A program made the translations under genes and the position numbers. Below the pieces are notes generated by a model. It was not told the DNA's origin, made no database searches, and worked only from the letters and a program-made list of their open reading frames with translations. A stretch of DNA of 10,199 nucleotides, taken from contig CAKUKJ010000054.1 of NCBI GenBank assembly GCA_934662525.1, positions 1 to 10,199 of the forward strand, given 5' to 3'. This document shows, piece after piece, positions 1-6,656 of the stretch; the stretch's first letter is position 1, and each line of letters begins with the position of its first letter. This DNA comes from an uncultured Coriobacteriales bacterium (GTDB lineage Bacteria > Actinomycetota > Coriobacteriia > Coriobacteriales > UMGS124).

Positions 1-1
1 C

Positions 2-370
2 TTCCAGTACCATTCGAGCGTGGCATGGATCGCCCAGATGATGGGCATCAGCTGGGGCGCCCTGGCCGGCTCGTTCCTCGGGCCCTTCGTGTGGGGCCTG
101 TACTCCGGCAAGGTCTCCAAGGCCGCCGTCTGGGCGAGCTTCATCGTTGGCGTGGGCCTCACCACGGGCAACATGATCGCGGGCTTCTTCGGCTGCGCGC
201 TCATCGCGAGTCCCATCAACTGCGGCGCCATCGCCATGGTCGCAAGCCTCATCATCGTGCCGCTTGTGAGCCTCGTGACCCCGAGCGTGCCCTTCGACGT
301 GAAGCCCCCGACCCGCCTGGGTGCCATCGACCGCGAGATGGCCGAGGAGCTGGCCGAGCCTGCGAAGTAA
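2..370 (+). CDS. Sodium:solute symporter (SSS family), C-terminal part only
   Basis: This is the last 122 residues of a membrane transporter whose beginning lies left of the window; the frame is open from base 2 to the TAA at 368-370. The visible part has about three hydrophobic segments. The first reads SWGALAGSFLGPFVWGLY, a typical late SSS-family helix, followed by a short basic loop (SGKVSKAA). Next comes a Gly-rich helix (FIVGVGLTTGNMIAGFF), then SPINCGAIAMVASLIIVPLVSLVTP-like text in which SPINCGA leads into the final helix. The protein ends in a charged cytoplasmic tail (DREMAEELAEPAK). SSS proteins couple inward Na+ movement to uptake of a small solute such as proline, pantothenate or another carboxylate. 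The substrate cannot be told from this fragment. GTG or ATG codons near base 20 are internal and are not real starts. A strong terminator follows 24 bases downstream, so this gene ends its transcript. Confidence 0.82.
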   Translation, partial: FQYHSSVAWIAQMMGISWGALAGSFLGPFVWGLYSGKVSKAAVWASFIVGVGLTTGNMIAGFFGCALIASPINCGAIAMVASLIIVPLVSLVTPSVPFDVKPPTRLGAIDREMAEELAEPAK

Positions 371-393
371 AGCACGCAAGCAGAACCTATAAC

Positions 394-442
394 AAAGCAA
401 GGGCCGCCTCATGCCAAGTCGCACGGGGTGGCCTTCGCTTTT
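394..442 (+). terminator. Rho-independent terminator after the symporter
   Basis: The arms AAAGCAAGGGCCGCC (394-408) and GGTGGCCTTCGCTTT pair over 15 positions with one mismatch and a few G-T pairs, around an 18-base loop. The T run ends at 442. It lies just after the symporter stop and 30 bases before the end of the convergent membrane-protein gene. The A run at the left foot means it could also stop minus-strand transcripts. Confidence 0.75.
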
Positions 443-471
443 ACGCGGGGGAGGTGGCTTTAGGCAGTTCG

Positions 472-942
472 CTACTCTCTGCTCTCATCCGTTTTGTCTG
501 GCTTGGTTTGACCGCCCGCCGTGCGTTGCTCGTTCCAGGCCAGAAGCATGATGGCGGCCTGAAACGCAATGGTGAGGATGCCGGTGAGCGTGCTGCTGAG
601 GTAGAGCCCGCCCATCATTTCGAAGAGCGTGGAGCAGGCCACGACGCCGCTTGCGAAAATGAACTTGCTGAAGTCTCCGTGTCTGAGGGCGCTTTTGCCG
701 AAGGCCCCTTGGAAGCAGTTGAGCACGCCCTGCACGAGCAGCATGATGCCGCCTGCCGCCATGACGAACGATGCCTGGAGCACCTCGCGGTCGTCGCTCG
801 TCATGTTGAGCGAGGTGGTGCCCGAGATGGTGGACATAAAAGCGGGCAGCCCGAGCAGGCACAAAAGCGACGCCAACACAACCGAGAGGATGCCGATGAT
901 GAGCAGGAACCAGACGATGACCCTGAGAATCGTGCGTTTCAT
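472..942 (-). CDS. Small four-helix membrane protein of unknown function
   Basis: A 156-residue protein that I do not recognise as any named family. It starts at an ATG (942-940) preceded by an AGGAG ribosome-binding site nine bases upstream. Four hydrophobic segments are visible, at about residues 8-30, 56-78, 93-113 and 117-135. A polar loop (residues 38-54, TSLNMTSDDRE) joins the first two. The Lys/Asp/Glu-rich tail (QTKPDKTDESRE) and the basic N-terminus (MKRT) suggest that both ends are cytoplasmic. The second half has many small residues and methionines (FEMMGGLYLSS). It lies 60 bases downstream of the GtrA/lipase gene on the same strand with no terminator between, so the two are probably co-transcribed. 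It may act with that envelope protein, but nothing in the sequence says how. Confidence 0.75.
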   Translation of the reverse strand: MKRTILRVIVWFLLIIGILSVVLASLLCLLGLPAFMSTISGTTSLNMTSDDREVLQASFVMAAGGIMLLVQGVLNCFQGAFGKSALRHGDFSKFIFASGVVACSTLFEMMGGLYLSSTLTGILTIAFQAAIMLLAWNEQRTAGGQTKPDKTDESRE

Positions 943-1002
943 GAGGATGCGCTCCTAACGGAGGTTCGAGGCGGGCGGAATGCCGGGTGGGATGGGCGGC
1001 GG

Positions 1003-2787
1003 CTACTCGAAAACGAGCGTGCCATCGTCGCCGGCACATGCGAGCCAGGCCAGGTATGTGGGCAGGTAGTGGCTTGCAAGCACGCGCGAGGCGTCCATGT
1101 CGTAGATGAACATGTGGGCGATGGCGCACATCGAGTCGAGCGAGCCCAGGCCTTCGCAAGAGGGCAGCGTCTGGGCCAGCTCGTTTACGGCGTCAGCCAC
1201 GACCTGGGCGTCTCTCGGATCGCTTGGGCTTTCCAGGCCGAAAGACGCGCGGTAGAAGGTGCGCATGTCGGCATCCGCCTCGTCAAAGCCGGCGTCTCCC
1301 TGCCGGGGGAAAGAGCCGCTCTTGCCGTAGCGGGTGTAGCCCCAGGAGGCGAGAGGCAGCTCGGGCACAACGTCGGAGGGTACCAGCAGGTTGAAGATGT
1401 TGTCGTAGCGCGCATCGTGGGCGTCGTCGGCCAGTGTCACGCCGGGGCTTGCGAGCGTGTAGGCAAAGACGTCGCCGGAGGCCACGCCAACCTCCTTGTG
1501 CAGCTCGCCGTCGTCGAGCTTGGCGGCCAGCAGGTTGGAGACGGCGGCCCCTCGGCTGTGGCCGCATACGAGCACGCAGATGTTGCGGGCATCCTCGTCC
1601 GCACCTGCATGCTGGGCGAGGAACGCCTTGAGGTCGTTCATCACCACGGCGGTCGCGGCGGCAAAGCCCACGTGGTCGTCCTCATAGCCGGAGGGCGCGT
1701 TGCCCGCGATGTTGAAGTCGCTCAGCCACTCAGACCCATAGGATCCGCGCACGGCCACGACGACGAGCGTTTTGTGCCGGGCGCCGTCGCTTGAGGCGAT
1801 GCGCTTGGAGGCGATGGTGTAGGCCACGGTGTCGGTCGCGCCGGTGGAGAGCATGGCAAGGTTGTCGGCGATGGTGGAGCGGTGTTCGTAGGAGGTCGTT
1901 TGCACGTCGTCAAAGCCTAGCTCGCCGAGGAAGTCGACGACGTCCATGTCGCCGCCCCCTCCGTTGAACGAGTCGGACTCCGAGTTGGCAAATGCTGCAA
2001 GGGTTCCGGCCGCCAGGGCCAACTCGGGGTTGTACTCGGCTGCGGGGCCAAAGAACCAGTCGTCGTCCCAGACGAGGTCGTATCCCTGGGCGGCGCCGTC
2101 GGTGGCACATCCTATGGCCTGGATGTCGGCGTGGGCGGTGAATCGCCCGGTGGCAGGGGTAGGGTCAGCATTGCTTCCGGACCCCTGCGCATCAGCGAGG
2201 TTGACCGTGGCGTTCGTCTCGTCCACCGGGGAGAGGTACATGAACGCGATGGTTTGTGCGAGCCACACTGTGGTGTACACCCCGGCCGACACGAGGAGCA
2301 TGGCCGCGACGTTGCCGAAGATATGAAGCCAGCGCCGTTGTTTGCGCCGGCTGTTCTGGAAGACCCAGAAGCGCTCGATGGGCCAGCCGAGTACGATGAC
2401 GAGCAGCCCCGCGATGGTGCGCGCCACCATAACGGGCGCGCCGGCAACGTCTTGCAGCATCCACGACACGCCGAGAAACGCAACGATGGCGCCCAGGGTG
2501 AGGGCGAAATAGCGTGTGAGATTGCCATCTTGCTTGAGGGAGTCGCGAAACACCAGGAAGCGCGAGAGGATGTAGTTAAGCCCAAACGCCGCCGACATAA
2601 GGAGCGCTCCCAGGGTGAAGTTTGTCACGAAACGCCCATCGGAGAAGTTCCCGACCGCCCAAAAGAAGGCGAGCTTGTAGGCGATGGCGCAGGCAAATAC
2701 CGCCACGAGGTACTTCACGACCTCGCGGGGGCGTTGCTTGCTCTTAATCACCGCGTCATCTGCCACGCGCGTGTCCGTTTCTCTCAC
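1003..2787 (-). CDS. GtrA-like membrane domain fused to an extracytoplasmic class 3 lipase-like hydrolase
   Basis: A 594-residue two-part protein. Residues about 24-140 contain four membrane segments with the look of the GtrA/DPMS family (FxLNYxLSRFLVFRD after helix 2 and GWPIERFWVF at the end). That family is linked to moving or anchoring polyprenyl-linked sugars. A basic cytoplasmic stretch (NSRRKQRRW, 145-153) precedes a fifth helix (about 157-183). By the positive-inside rule, everything after it is outside the membrane. A low-complexity linker (190-215) leads to an alpha/beta-hydrolase domain. It has a VAVRGS oxyanion-type strand at 344-349, the nucleophile elbow GHSRG at 409-413 with Ser411, a likely Asp at 472 (VPSDVVPELP), and a likely His at 573 in SHYLPTYLAW. 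This arrangement matches class 3 lipases and related esterases. The substrate is unknown; an envelope lipid or an acyl group is possible. The start is a GTG with only a weak GGA upstream. GTG codons 8 and 13 are alternatives. A terminator hairpin ends only six bases before this start. Confidence 0.8.
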   Translation of the reverse strand: MRETDTRVADDAVIKSKQRPREVVKYLVAVFACAIAYKLAFFWAVGNFSDGRFVTNFTLGALLMSAAFGLNYILSRFLVFRDSLKQDGNLTRYFALTLGAIVAFLGVSWMLQDVAGAPVMVARTIAGLLVIVLGWPIERFWVFQNSRRKQRRWLHIFGNVAAMLLVSAGVYTTVWLAQTIAFMYLSPVDETNATVNLADAQGSGSNADPTPATGRFTAHADIQAIGCATDGAAQGYDLVWDDDWFFGPAAEYNPELALAAGTLAAFANSESDSFNGGGGDMDVVDFLGELGFDDVQTTSYEHRSTIADNLAMLSTGATDTVAYTIASKRIASSDGARHKTLVVVAVRGSYGSEWLSDFNIAGNAPSGYEDDHVGFAAATAVVMNDLKAFLAQHAGADEDARNICVLVCGHSRGAAVSNLLAAKLDDGELHKEVGVASGDVFAYTLASPGVTLADDAHDARYDNIFNLLVPSDVVPELPLASWGYTRYGKSGSFPRQGDAGFDEADADMRTFYRASFGLESPSDPRDAQVVADAVNELAQTLPSCEGLGSLDSMCAIAHMFIYDMDASRVLASHYLPTYLAWLACAGDDGTLVFE

Positions 2788-2792
2788 AGTCC

Positions 2793-2828
2793 AAAAGAAA
2801 AAGGGACACCCGCACGGGGTGCCCCTTT
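2793..2828 (-). terminator. Intrinsic terminator after the lysine transporter gene
   Basis: On the minus strand an AAAGGGGCACCC arm pairs with GGGTGTCCCTTT (12 pairs, one mismatch, 5-base loop). A T-rich run TTTTTCTTTT follows at once (2802-2793). It lies 82 bases after the transporter stop, and its T run ends six bases before the GTG start of the next gene. It may also act as a partial barrier or attenuator in front of that gene. Confidence 0.75.
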
Positions 2829-2855
2829 GATAGAACCAAAAGGCGGCTCAAGCAC

Positions 2856-2864
2856 ATGATACCA
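2856..2864 (-). promoter_or_regulatory. Candidate extended -10 promoter for the GtrA/lipase operon
   Basis: Minus-strand TGGTATCAT has the extended -10 form (TGn followed by TATCAT, five of six matches to TATAAT). It lies between the transporter stop and the terminator hairpin. No good -35 hexamer is seen at the right distance. Transcription from here would begin near 2849 and pass through the hairpin at 2828-2800 before reaching the GTG at 2787. This is a weak call. Confidence 0.3.
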
Positions 2865-2909
2865 GTTGCGCGCCGCAAATCGCGCGCCACGGGCTTGGAA
2901 GCAGCCGGT

Positions 2910-4493
2910 CTACGCCTGCGCGGCCTCGTAGTCTTCCAGAGACTTCTTGCCCACGGTGGCGCGCAGCACAAACAGCACGGCGAGCGTGAGCACGACGGCG
3001 ATGGGCAGGCAGATGAAGGCGTTGCGCACAAATCCCGCGATGACGAACATCACAAACGAGACGCCGGCCACAGTGAGCGCGTAGGGCAGCTGCGTGTTCA
3101 CATGCGTGATGTGGTTCACGTTGGCGCCGGCGCTGGCCATGACGGTGGTGTCGGAGATGGGCGAGATGTGGTCGCCGCAGACGGCCCCGGCCAGGCAGGC
3201 GGAGATGCCGATGGTCATGAGCGTGGCGTCGGAGTTGGCGAAGATGGCCGTGACGATGGGGATGAGGATGCCGAAGGTGCCCCAGCTCGTGCCCGTGGAG
3301 AACGCCAAGAAGATGGCGACGAGGAAGATGATGGCGGGCAGCATGGAGAAGAGGCCCTCAGCGGCGCCTTGCATGAGGCCGGCGACGTAGGTGTCGGCGC
3401 CCAGGGCGGTGGTCATGGCCTTGAGGGTGAGGGCGAACGTGAGGATGAGCAGCGCGGGCACCATGGCGGTGAAGCCCTTGGTGACGCAGTCCATGGCCGA
3501 CTTGAAGGTCACGACGCGGCGAGCCAGCAGGTAGGCGATGGAGACGACGAGCGCGATGATGCAGCCCCAGGGCAGGCCCACGGAGGCGTCGGTGCCGGAG
3601 AAGGCGGCCGACAGGTCCATGTAGCCCTCAGTGGAGCTGTCCCAGAAGCCGCCGACGTAGAGCATGCCGGCGATGCAGCACACGATGAGCACGAGGATCG
3701 GCACGAGCATGTCCCACAGGTTGGCCTTGGGGTTGGTGACAACCGTCTCCTCCGAGAGCTTGCCCAGCTCGCCGTTGCGGTAGGCCTCAAGCTCGGCTTT
3801 GGCCATGGGGCCGTAGTCGAAGCCCATGACGCAGATGCCGATGACGAACACGATGGTCATGAGCGAGTAGAAGTTGAAGGGGATGGCCGAGATGAACAGC
3901 TGGATGCCGCTGATGCCGTTGTCGAGGTCGGCGGCGGTGGAGCTCACGGCGGCCGCCCACGAGGAGATGGGGGCGATCATGCAGATGGGCGCCGCAGTGG
4001 CGTCGATGATGTAAGCGAGCTTGGCGCGCGAGATGCGGCAGGCGTCGGTCATCGGGCGCATGACGGTGCCCACGGTGAGGCAGTTGAAGTAGTCGTCGAT
4101 GAAGATGAGCACGCCCAGGGCGAACGTGGCGAGCTGCGCGCCCACACGGGTCTTGACATGCTTGGCCGCCCAGGCGCCGAAGGCCGCCGAGCCGCCCGCC
4201 TCGTTCACGAGGGCCACCATGATGCCGAGCATGATGAGGAAGATGAAGATGCCCGCGTTCCATGGGTCGCTTACCGCATGGATGAAGCCCACGGAGACCT
4301 CGTCGCCGTCAACGCCCGTGGCGGTGCCCAGGATGAGGTTGTTCAGCGTGTCGATGGGGTTGAAGCCCGAGACGAGCAGCGCGCCCACGACGATGCCGAT
4401 GAACAGCGAGCTGTACGTCTCTTTGGTGATGAGGGCCAGCACGATTGCCACGAGCGGTGGCACGAGCGACCAGAACGTTCCGACGAACTCCAC
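2910..4493 (-). CDS. lysW: NhaC-superfamily transporter, probable lysine permease (LysW type)
   Basis: A 527-residue, roughly 12-helix inner-membrane transporter of the NhaC/ion transporter superfamily. Family marks include FIDDYFNCLTVGTVMRP (131-147), the glycine-rich GTSWGTFGILIP (401-412) and GDHISPISDTT (440-450), followed by AGANVNHITHVNTQLPYA. By sequence alone it would be named a Na+/H+ antiporter. The lysine riboswitch in its leader argues for uptake of lysine. NhaC-type genes under L-box control have been named lysW in comparative studies, and the symbol is used here on that basis; transport has not been shown. I chose the GTG at 4493 because GGAGG lies four bases upstream and the protein then begins MEFVGTFWSLVPP, the normal NhaC N-terminus. 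The open frame continues to 4736, but that extension is riboswitch RNA, not protein. The gene stands alone, with its own leader and terminator. Confidence 0.88.
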   Translation of the reverse strand: MEFVGTFWSLVPPLVAIVLALITKETYSSLFIGIVVGALLVSGFNPIDTLNNLILGTATGVDGDEVSVGFIHAVSDPWNAGIFIFLIMLGIMVALVNEAGGSAAFGAWAAKHVKTRVGAQLATFALGVLIFIDDYFNCLTVGTVMRPMTDACRISRAKLAYIIDATAAPICMIAPISSWAAAVSSTAADLDNGISGIQLFISAIPFNFYSLMTIVFVIGICVMGFDYGPMAKAELEAYRNGELGKLSEETVVTNPKANLWDMLVPILVLIVCCIAGMLYVGGFWDSSTEGYMDLSAAFSGTDASVGLPWGCIIALVVSIAYLLARRVVTFKSAMDCVTKGFTAMVPALLILTFALTLKAMTTALGADTYVAGLMQGAAEGLFSMLPAIIFLVAIFLAFSTGTSWGTFGILIPIVTAIFANSDATLMTIGISACLAGAVCGDHISPISDTTVMASAGANVNHITHVNTQLPYALTVAGVSFVMFVIAGFVRNAFICLPIAVVLTLAVLFVLRATVGKKSLEDYEAAQA

Positions 4494-4556
4494 GTTTCCT
4501 CCAATCTGACAGGCTCGACAGCAGCGTCTCTCGGTCCCGTCAGGCGACACGTGGAA
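4488..4556 (-). promoter_or_regulatory. Riboswitch expression platform hiding the transporter start codon
   Basis: Between the aptamer and the gene no hairpin with a T run is present, so control is probably at translation. In the RNA, UUCCACGU (4556-4549) can pair with ACGUGGAG (4495-4488), which contains the GUG start codon. Inside this, CUGACGGG (4543-4536) pairs with CCUGUCAG (4513-4506) over eight positions with one G-U. The GGAGG ribosome-binding site (4502-4498) would sit in the bulge between these helices. This gives a plausible closed state. How P1 formation favours it is not clear from reading alone. Confidence 0.5.
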
Positions 4557-4570
4557 GCTTCGCCCGGCCC

Positions 4571-4760
4571 AGATAGCGCTCCGCCTCTCGGCGACAGTGC
4601 GGGGGATGTTCTCCCACGCCCCAGGGCCCGCACGCGGAAACGCACGCGCCCTTCGGCGGCTGCCCCTTTCGCCCAGGCGCACCTTTCCGGGTGCCTGCGG
4701 CCGGCTTGTCGCCTCCGCATGCCTGGCGCTACTCATGTTCGCCGCGCCTCTATCGTGCCT
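4571..4760 (-). ncRNA. Lysine riboswitch (L-box) aptamer
   Basis: Read on the minus strand, this leader carries the conserved elements of the lysine aptamer in order. GATAGAGGCGCGGCGAAC (4754 onwards) and GAGTA (4734-4730) are followed by GAAAGGGG (4670-4663) and GCCGCCGAAG (4660-4651). A GC-rich P3 stem and a P4 stem (GCGTGGG with CCCCCGC) come next, then CTGTC (4597-4593), a GCC-GAGA-GGC P5 hairpin, GGAG, and finally CTATCT (4576-4571). The closing helix P1 is GATAG with CTATC. The elements line up with the well-studied Bacillus subtilis lysC leader, which I recall well. The length of about 185 bases is normal for the class. Lysine binding is expected to switch off the downstream transporter. 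A candidate -10 box TACTAT lies on the minus strand at 4784-4779, which would start the RNA near 4772. Its -35 is poor. Confidence 0.93.
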
Positions 4761-4912
4761 TCTTACAAAGACATGGGGATAGTACGCCCCGCGCGCGCAG
4801 GAGGGCGCGTGAATGTGTGGATTTGGAAAACCTCAACGCCGAGTGCATAAAACGCGCAGGAGGCGGGCGGTGCGGACGGGGAGCGATTGGTGTGTTCCTT
4901 GCGGCAATCGTC

Positions 4913-5011
4913 AATCTTCTTCGGATTCCGAATAAGATTGAACGGAATCTTCTTCGCTGAGCGAATAAGATTTGCTACAATCTTCCTCGTTGAGAGAATA
5001 AGATTGGACAC
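4913..5011 (+). repeat. Three 33-bp tandem units, each an imperfect 27-bp dyad (operator-like array)
   Basis: The units are 4913-4945, 4946-4978 and 4979-5011. Each begins with AATCTTCTTCG (unit 3 has AATCTTCCTCG), then a variable 5-base centre (GATTC, CTGAG, TTGAG). CGAATAAGATT follows (AGAATAAGATT in unit 3). A variable 6-base linker ends each unit (GAACGG, TGCTAC, GGACAC). The two 11-base arms are inverted copies with one mismatch in units 1 and 2. Arms are conserved while centres and linkers vary, the pattern expected of repeated protein-binding sites. The promoter -10 box lies across the junction of units 2 and 3, and the array ends three bases before the ATPase start codon. A repressor bound here would block transcription. 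No gene for such a DNA-binding protein lies next to it, so the ATPase itself or a distant regulator is the candidate. Confidence 0.85.
4953..4981 (+). promoter_or_regulatory. Promoter of the DUF4143 ATPase gene, embedded in the dyad array
   Basis: An extended -10, TGCTACAAT (4973-4981, TACAAT being five of six matches), begins in the linker of unit 2 and ends in the first arm of unit 3. At 17 bases upstream the -35 position holds TTCGCT, a weak match. The start of transcription would be near 4988, giving a leader of about 26 bases. The right arm of unit 2 is in the spacer, and unit 3 covers the start of transcription. Confidence 0.5.
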
Positions 5012-5014
5012 ACA

Positions 5015-6370
5015 ATGTTTGAATCCCTCGTTGCCGAGTATCTTGATTTCGAAGTCCCCGAGCTTATGGGGCGCGATGCCTTGCCGCTTGACCTGCCCTT
5101 TCCTGCGCGCGCCAATCCAGTGTTTACCATCACGGGCGTCCGCCGGTGCGGCAAGACCTATTTCATGTACCAGAACATGCGGGCTCTGCTTGATGCTGGG
5201 GTTGCGCGCAATCTGCTCTTTCATTTCTCCTTTGATGATGACCGCATCATGCCCTATGGCGACCAGACGGCCTCCGAAATACTTGAGGCGTATTACAAGC
5301 TGGTGCCTCAGGCACGCCAGGGTTGCTACCTCTTTTTCGACGAGATTCAGGACGTGCCGCATTGGGCCAACTTCATCCGGCGCGTTGCCGAGAGGGAGAA
5401 CGTCACCGTCGTGCTCACGGGCTCATCCTCCAAGCTGCTTTCGTCAGACATCCCGACGGTCTTTCGTGGCAGGTCGCTCACGAAGGAGATGTGGCCGTTC
5501 AGTTTCCGGGAGTTTTGCAGGTTCCGGGGGTTGGCGGGGCCGAGGTACGAGGGGGCATTCTCGGCTCAAGAGAAGGCGGGCCTCGAGACGGCGTTTGAAG
5601 ACTACCTCGCGGTCGGCGGGTTTCCTGCCGTACAGAAGCTGGCGACGCTCGACCGAATTCAGCTGTTGCAAGGCTATGCGTCTCAAATTGTCGCGAAAGA
5701 TATCGTCGAGCGTTTTGGAACGGCCTCGCCGCGTGTGGCAGAGCGGTTCTCGCGCAGCGCCTTGCGCTCGACGGGGCTCAAGCTTTCGGTGAACGCGCAG
5801 CTTAAAGCCTTGCGTGCGGCGGGGATCTCCGTCTCGGCCGAAAAGCTCTATGCCCTGCTCGACGACTTTGAGGACGCGCACTTGCTCTTCAAGGTGAGCG
5901 ATTACACGCTGTCGATAAAAGACAACCCCAAGTCGTCCTACAAGGTCTATTCTGTAGACCCAGGCCTTGCTCTTGCTGTGGCCCCTGCAAGCCACCTCGA
6001 CCTCGGTCAGCGACTGGAGACGGCAACGTTCATCGAGCTCAAGCGCAGGTATGGGATAAGCCGAGAGAACCTCATCGCCAGCTACAGCGCCGTCGACTGT
6101 CCCAAGGTCGATTTCGTGGTAGGCGATATCGCGCTTGAGAGACAGTACCGGCTCATCCAGGTCGCCGTGCGCTCGGGCGTGCAGGACCTCGGGGCCGAGC
6201 TGTCGAAGAAATACCGCAGCGAGATTGGCAACCTTGAGAAGGCCATGGCCCTGTGCGGCCTTGCTGAGGGCACCCTCATCACGCTCGATGAGGAAGGCGA
6301 GGTGAAGTGCCTCGCCGGGACCATCAGGCTTACTCCGGCGTGGAGGTGGTTTTGGGAGACGGGGGAGTAG
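5015..6370 (+). CDS. AAA_14/DUF4143-type ATPase
   Basis: A 451-residue soluble protein of the AAA_14 plus DUF4143 family. This group of P-loop ATPases is common in anaerobes and in most cases uncharacterised. The P loop is TGVRRCGKTY (40-49, Lys47, Thr48). The Walker B strand is CYLFFDE (104-110, Asp109, Glu110), followed by IQDVPHW. VTVVLTGSSSK (130-140) is the sensor-1-like strand, and FRGRSLTKEMWPFSFREF (150-167) follows as in relatives. DYLAVGGFPAV (197-206) opens the DUF4143 part. The C-terminal segment has ELKRRYG (Glu341), KVDFVVGD (Asp366) and YRLIQVAV (Gln382). This resembles a PD-(D/E)xK nuclease core in which the usual E-x-K strand reads QVA, so cleavage activity is doubtful. The ATG at 5015 has no strong ribosome-binding site, only GGA six bases before it. 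Codons seem less GC-biased than in the neighbours, which could mean transfer. The role is unknown. Confidence 0.87.
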   Translation: MFESLVAEYLDFEVPELMGRDALPLDLPFPARANPVFTITGVRRCGKTYFMYQNMRALLDAGVARNLLFHFSFDDDRIMPYGDQTASEILEAYYKLVPQARQGCYLFFDEIQDVPHWANFIRRVAERENVTVVLTGSSSKLLSSDIPTVFRGRSLTKEMWPFSFREFCRFRGLAGPRYEGAFSAQEKAGLETAFEDYLAVGGFPAVQKLATLDRIQLLQGYASQIVAKDIVERFGTASPRVAERFSRSALRSTGLKLSVNAQLKALRAAGISVSAEKLYALLDDFEDAHLLFKVSDYTLSIKDNPKSSYKVYSVDPGLALAVAPASHLDLGQRLETATFIELKRRYGISRENLIASYSAVDCPKVDFVVGDIALERQYRLIQVAVRSGVQDLGAELSKKYRSEIGNLEKAMALCGLAEGTLITLDEEGEVKCLAGTIRLTPAWRWFWETGE

Positions 6371-6554
6371 GAGGGTTTGAGGGGCATGAGGCGCATGGGG
6401 CAAGGTGCCTCGCACTCTCTCGGGCCAGGCCGCCGTGGGCTGCTACGAGCGCGCCGCCCTGCTCTCCATGCCGTAGCCCCTTTGGGGACATTGGGGGCAG
6501 TGCGGCGCTATGTCAACGGTGGTCTAACAGAGAGTTGCCGAAAACGCCCAAAGC

Positions 6555-6605
6555 AAAAAGCCTCCCATCTTTTGGACGACTCTACGTGTCCAAAAGATGG
6601 GAGGC
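6555..6605 (-). terminator. Intrinsic terminator after the FAD reductase gene, perfect 18-bp stem
   Basis: The arms GCCTCCCATCTTTTGGAC (6560-6577) and GTCCAAAAGATGGGAGGC (6588-6605) are exact inverted copies around a 10-base loop. On the minus strand a TTTTTGC run follows (6559-6553), so it ends the FAD reductase transcript 52 bases after the stop. On the plus strand only CAATTT follows, but it may also help end the convergent ATPase transcript. The rest of 6371-6554 shows no convincing gene. Confidence 0.88.
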
Positions 6606-6656
6606 AATTTATCGGGGCTTCCTTGTACGCCCTTGCTTTTCTCTACCGAGGCGTTG

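Noticed and set aside
25..1794. Very long plus-strand open frames (25-1794, 2856-4850, 6597-8000)
   Set aside because: They lie opposite or across frames of well-supported genes, have low-complexity His/Arg/Gly/Asp-rich translations, and are the usual shadows of GC-rich coding DNA.
4494..4736. An 81-residue N-terminal extension of the NhaC-type transporter in the same open frame
   Set aside because: The extension is Arg/Pro-rich and unlike NhaC proteins, the DNA there is the lysine riboswitch and its platform, and GGAGG precedes the GTG at 4493.
4913..5011. A CRISPR array
   Set aside because: The linkers are six bases and the centres five, far too short for spacers, and each unit is a dyad reaching into a promoter. 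No cas genes are present.
4763..5362. A 199-residue minus-strand open frame across the dyad array and the start of the ATPase
   Set aside because: It is antisense to a well-supported gene. Its repeated NLIR-type text only reflects the 33-bp repeats, which are a multiple of three.
6371..6554. A small gene after the ATPase, beginning at an ATG near 6386
   Set aside because: Its frame runs through the terminator hairpin and on antisense into the FAD reductase gene, with an Arg-rich translation and no family likeness.
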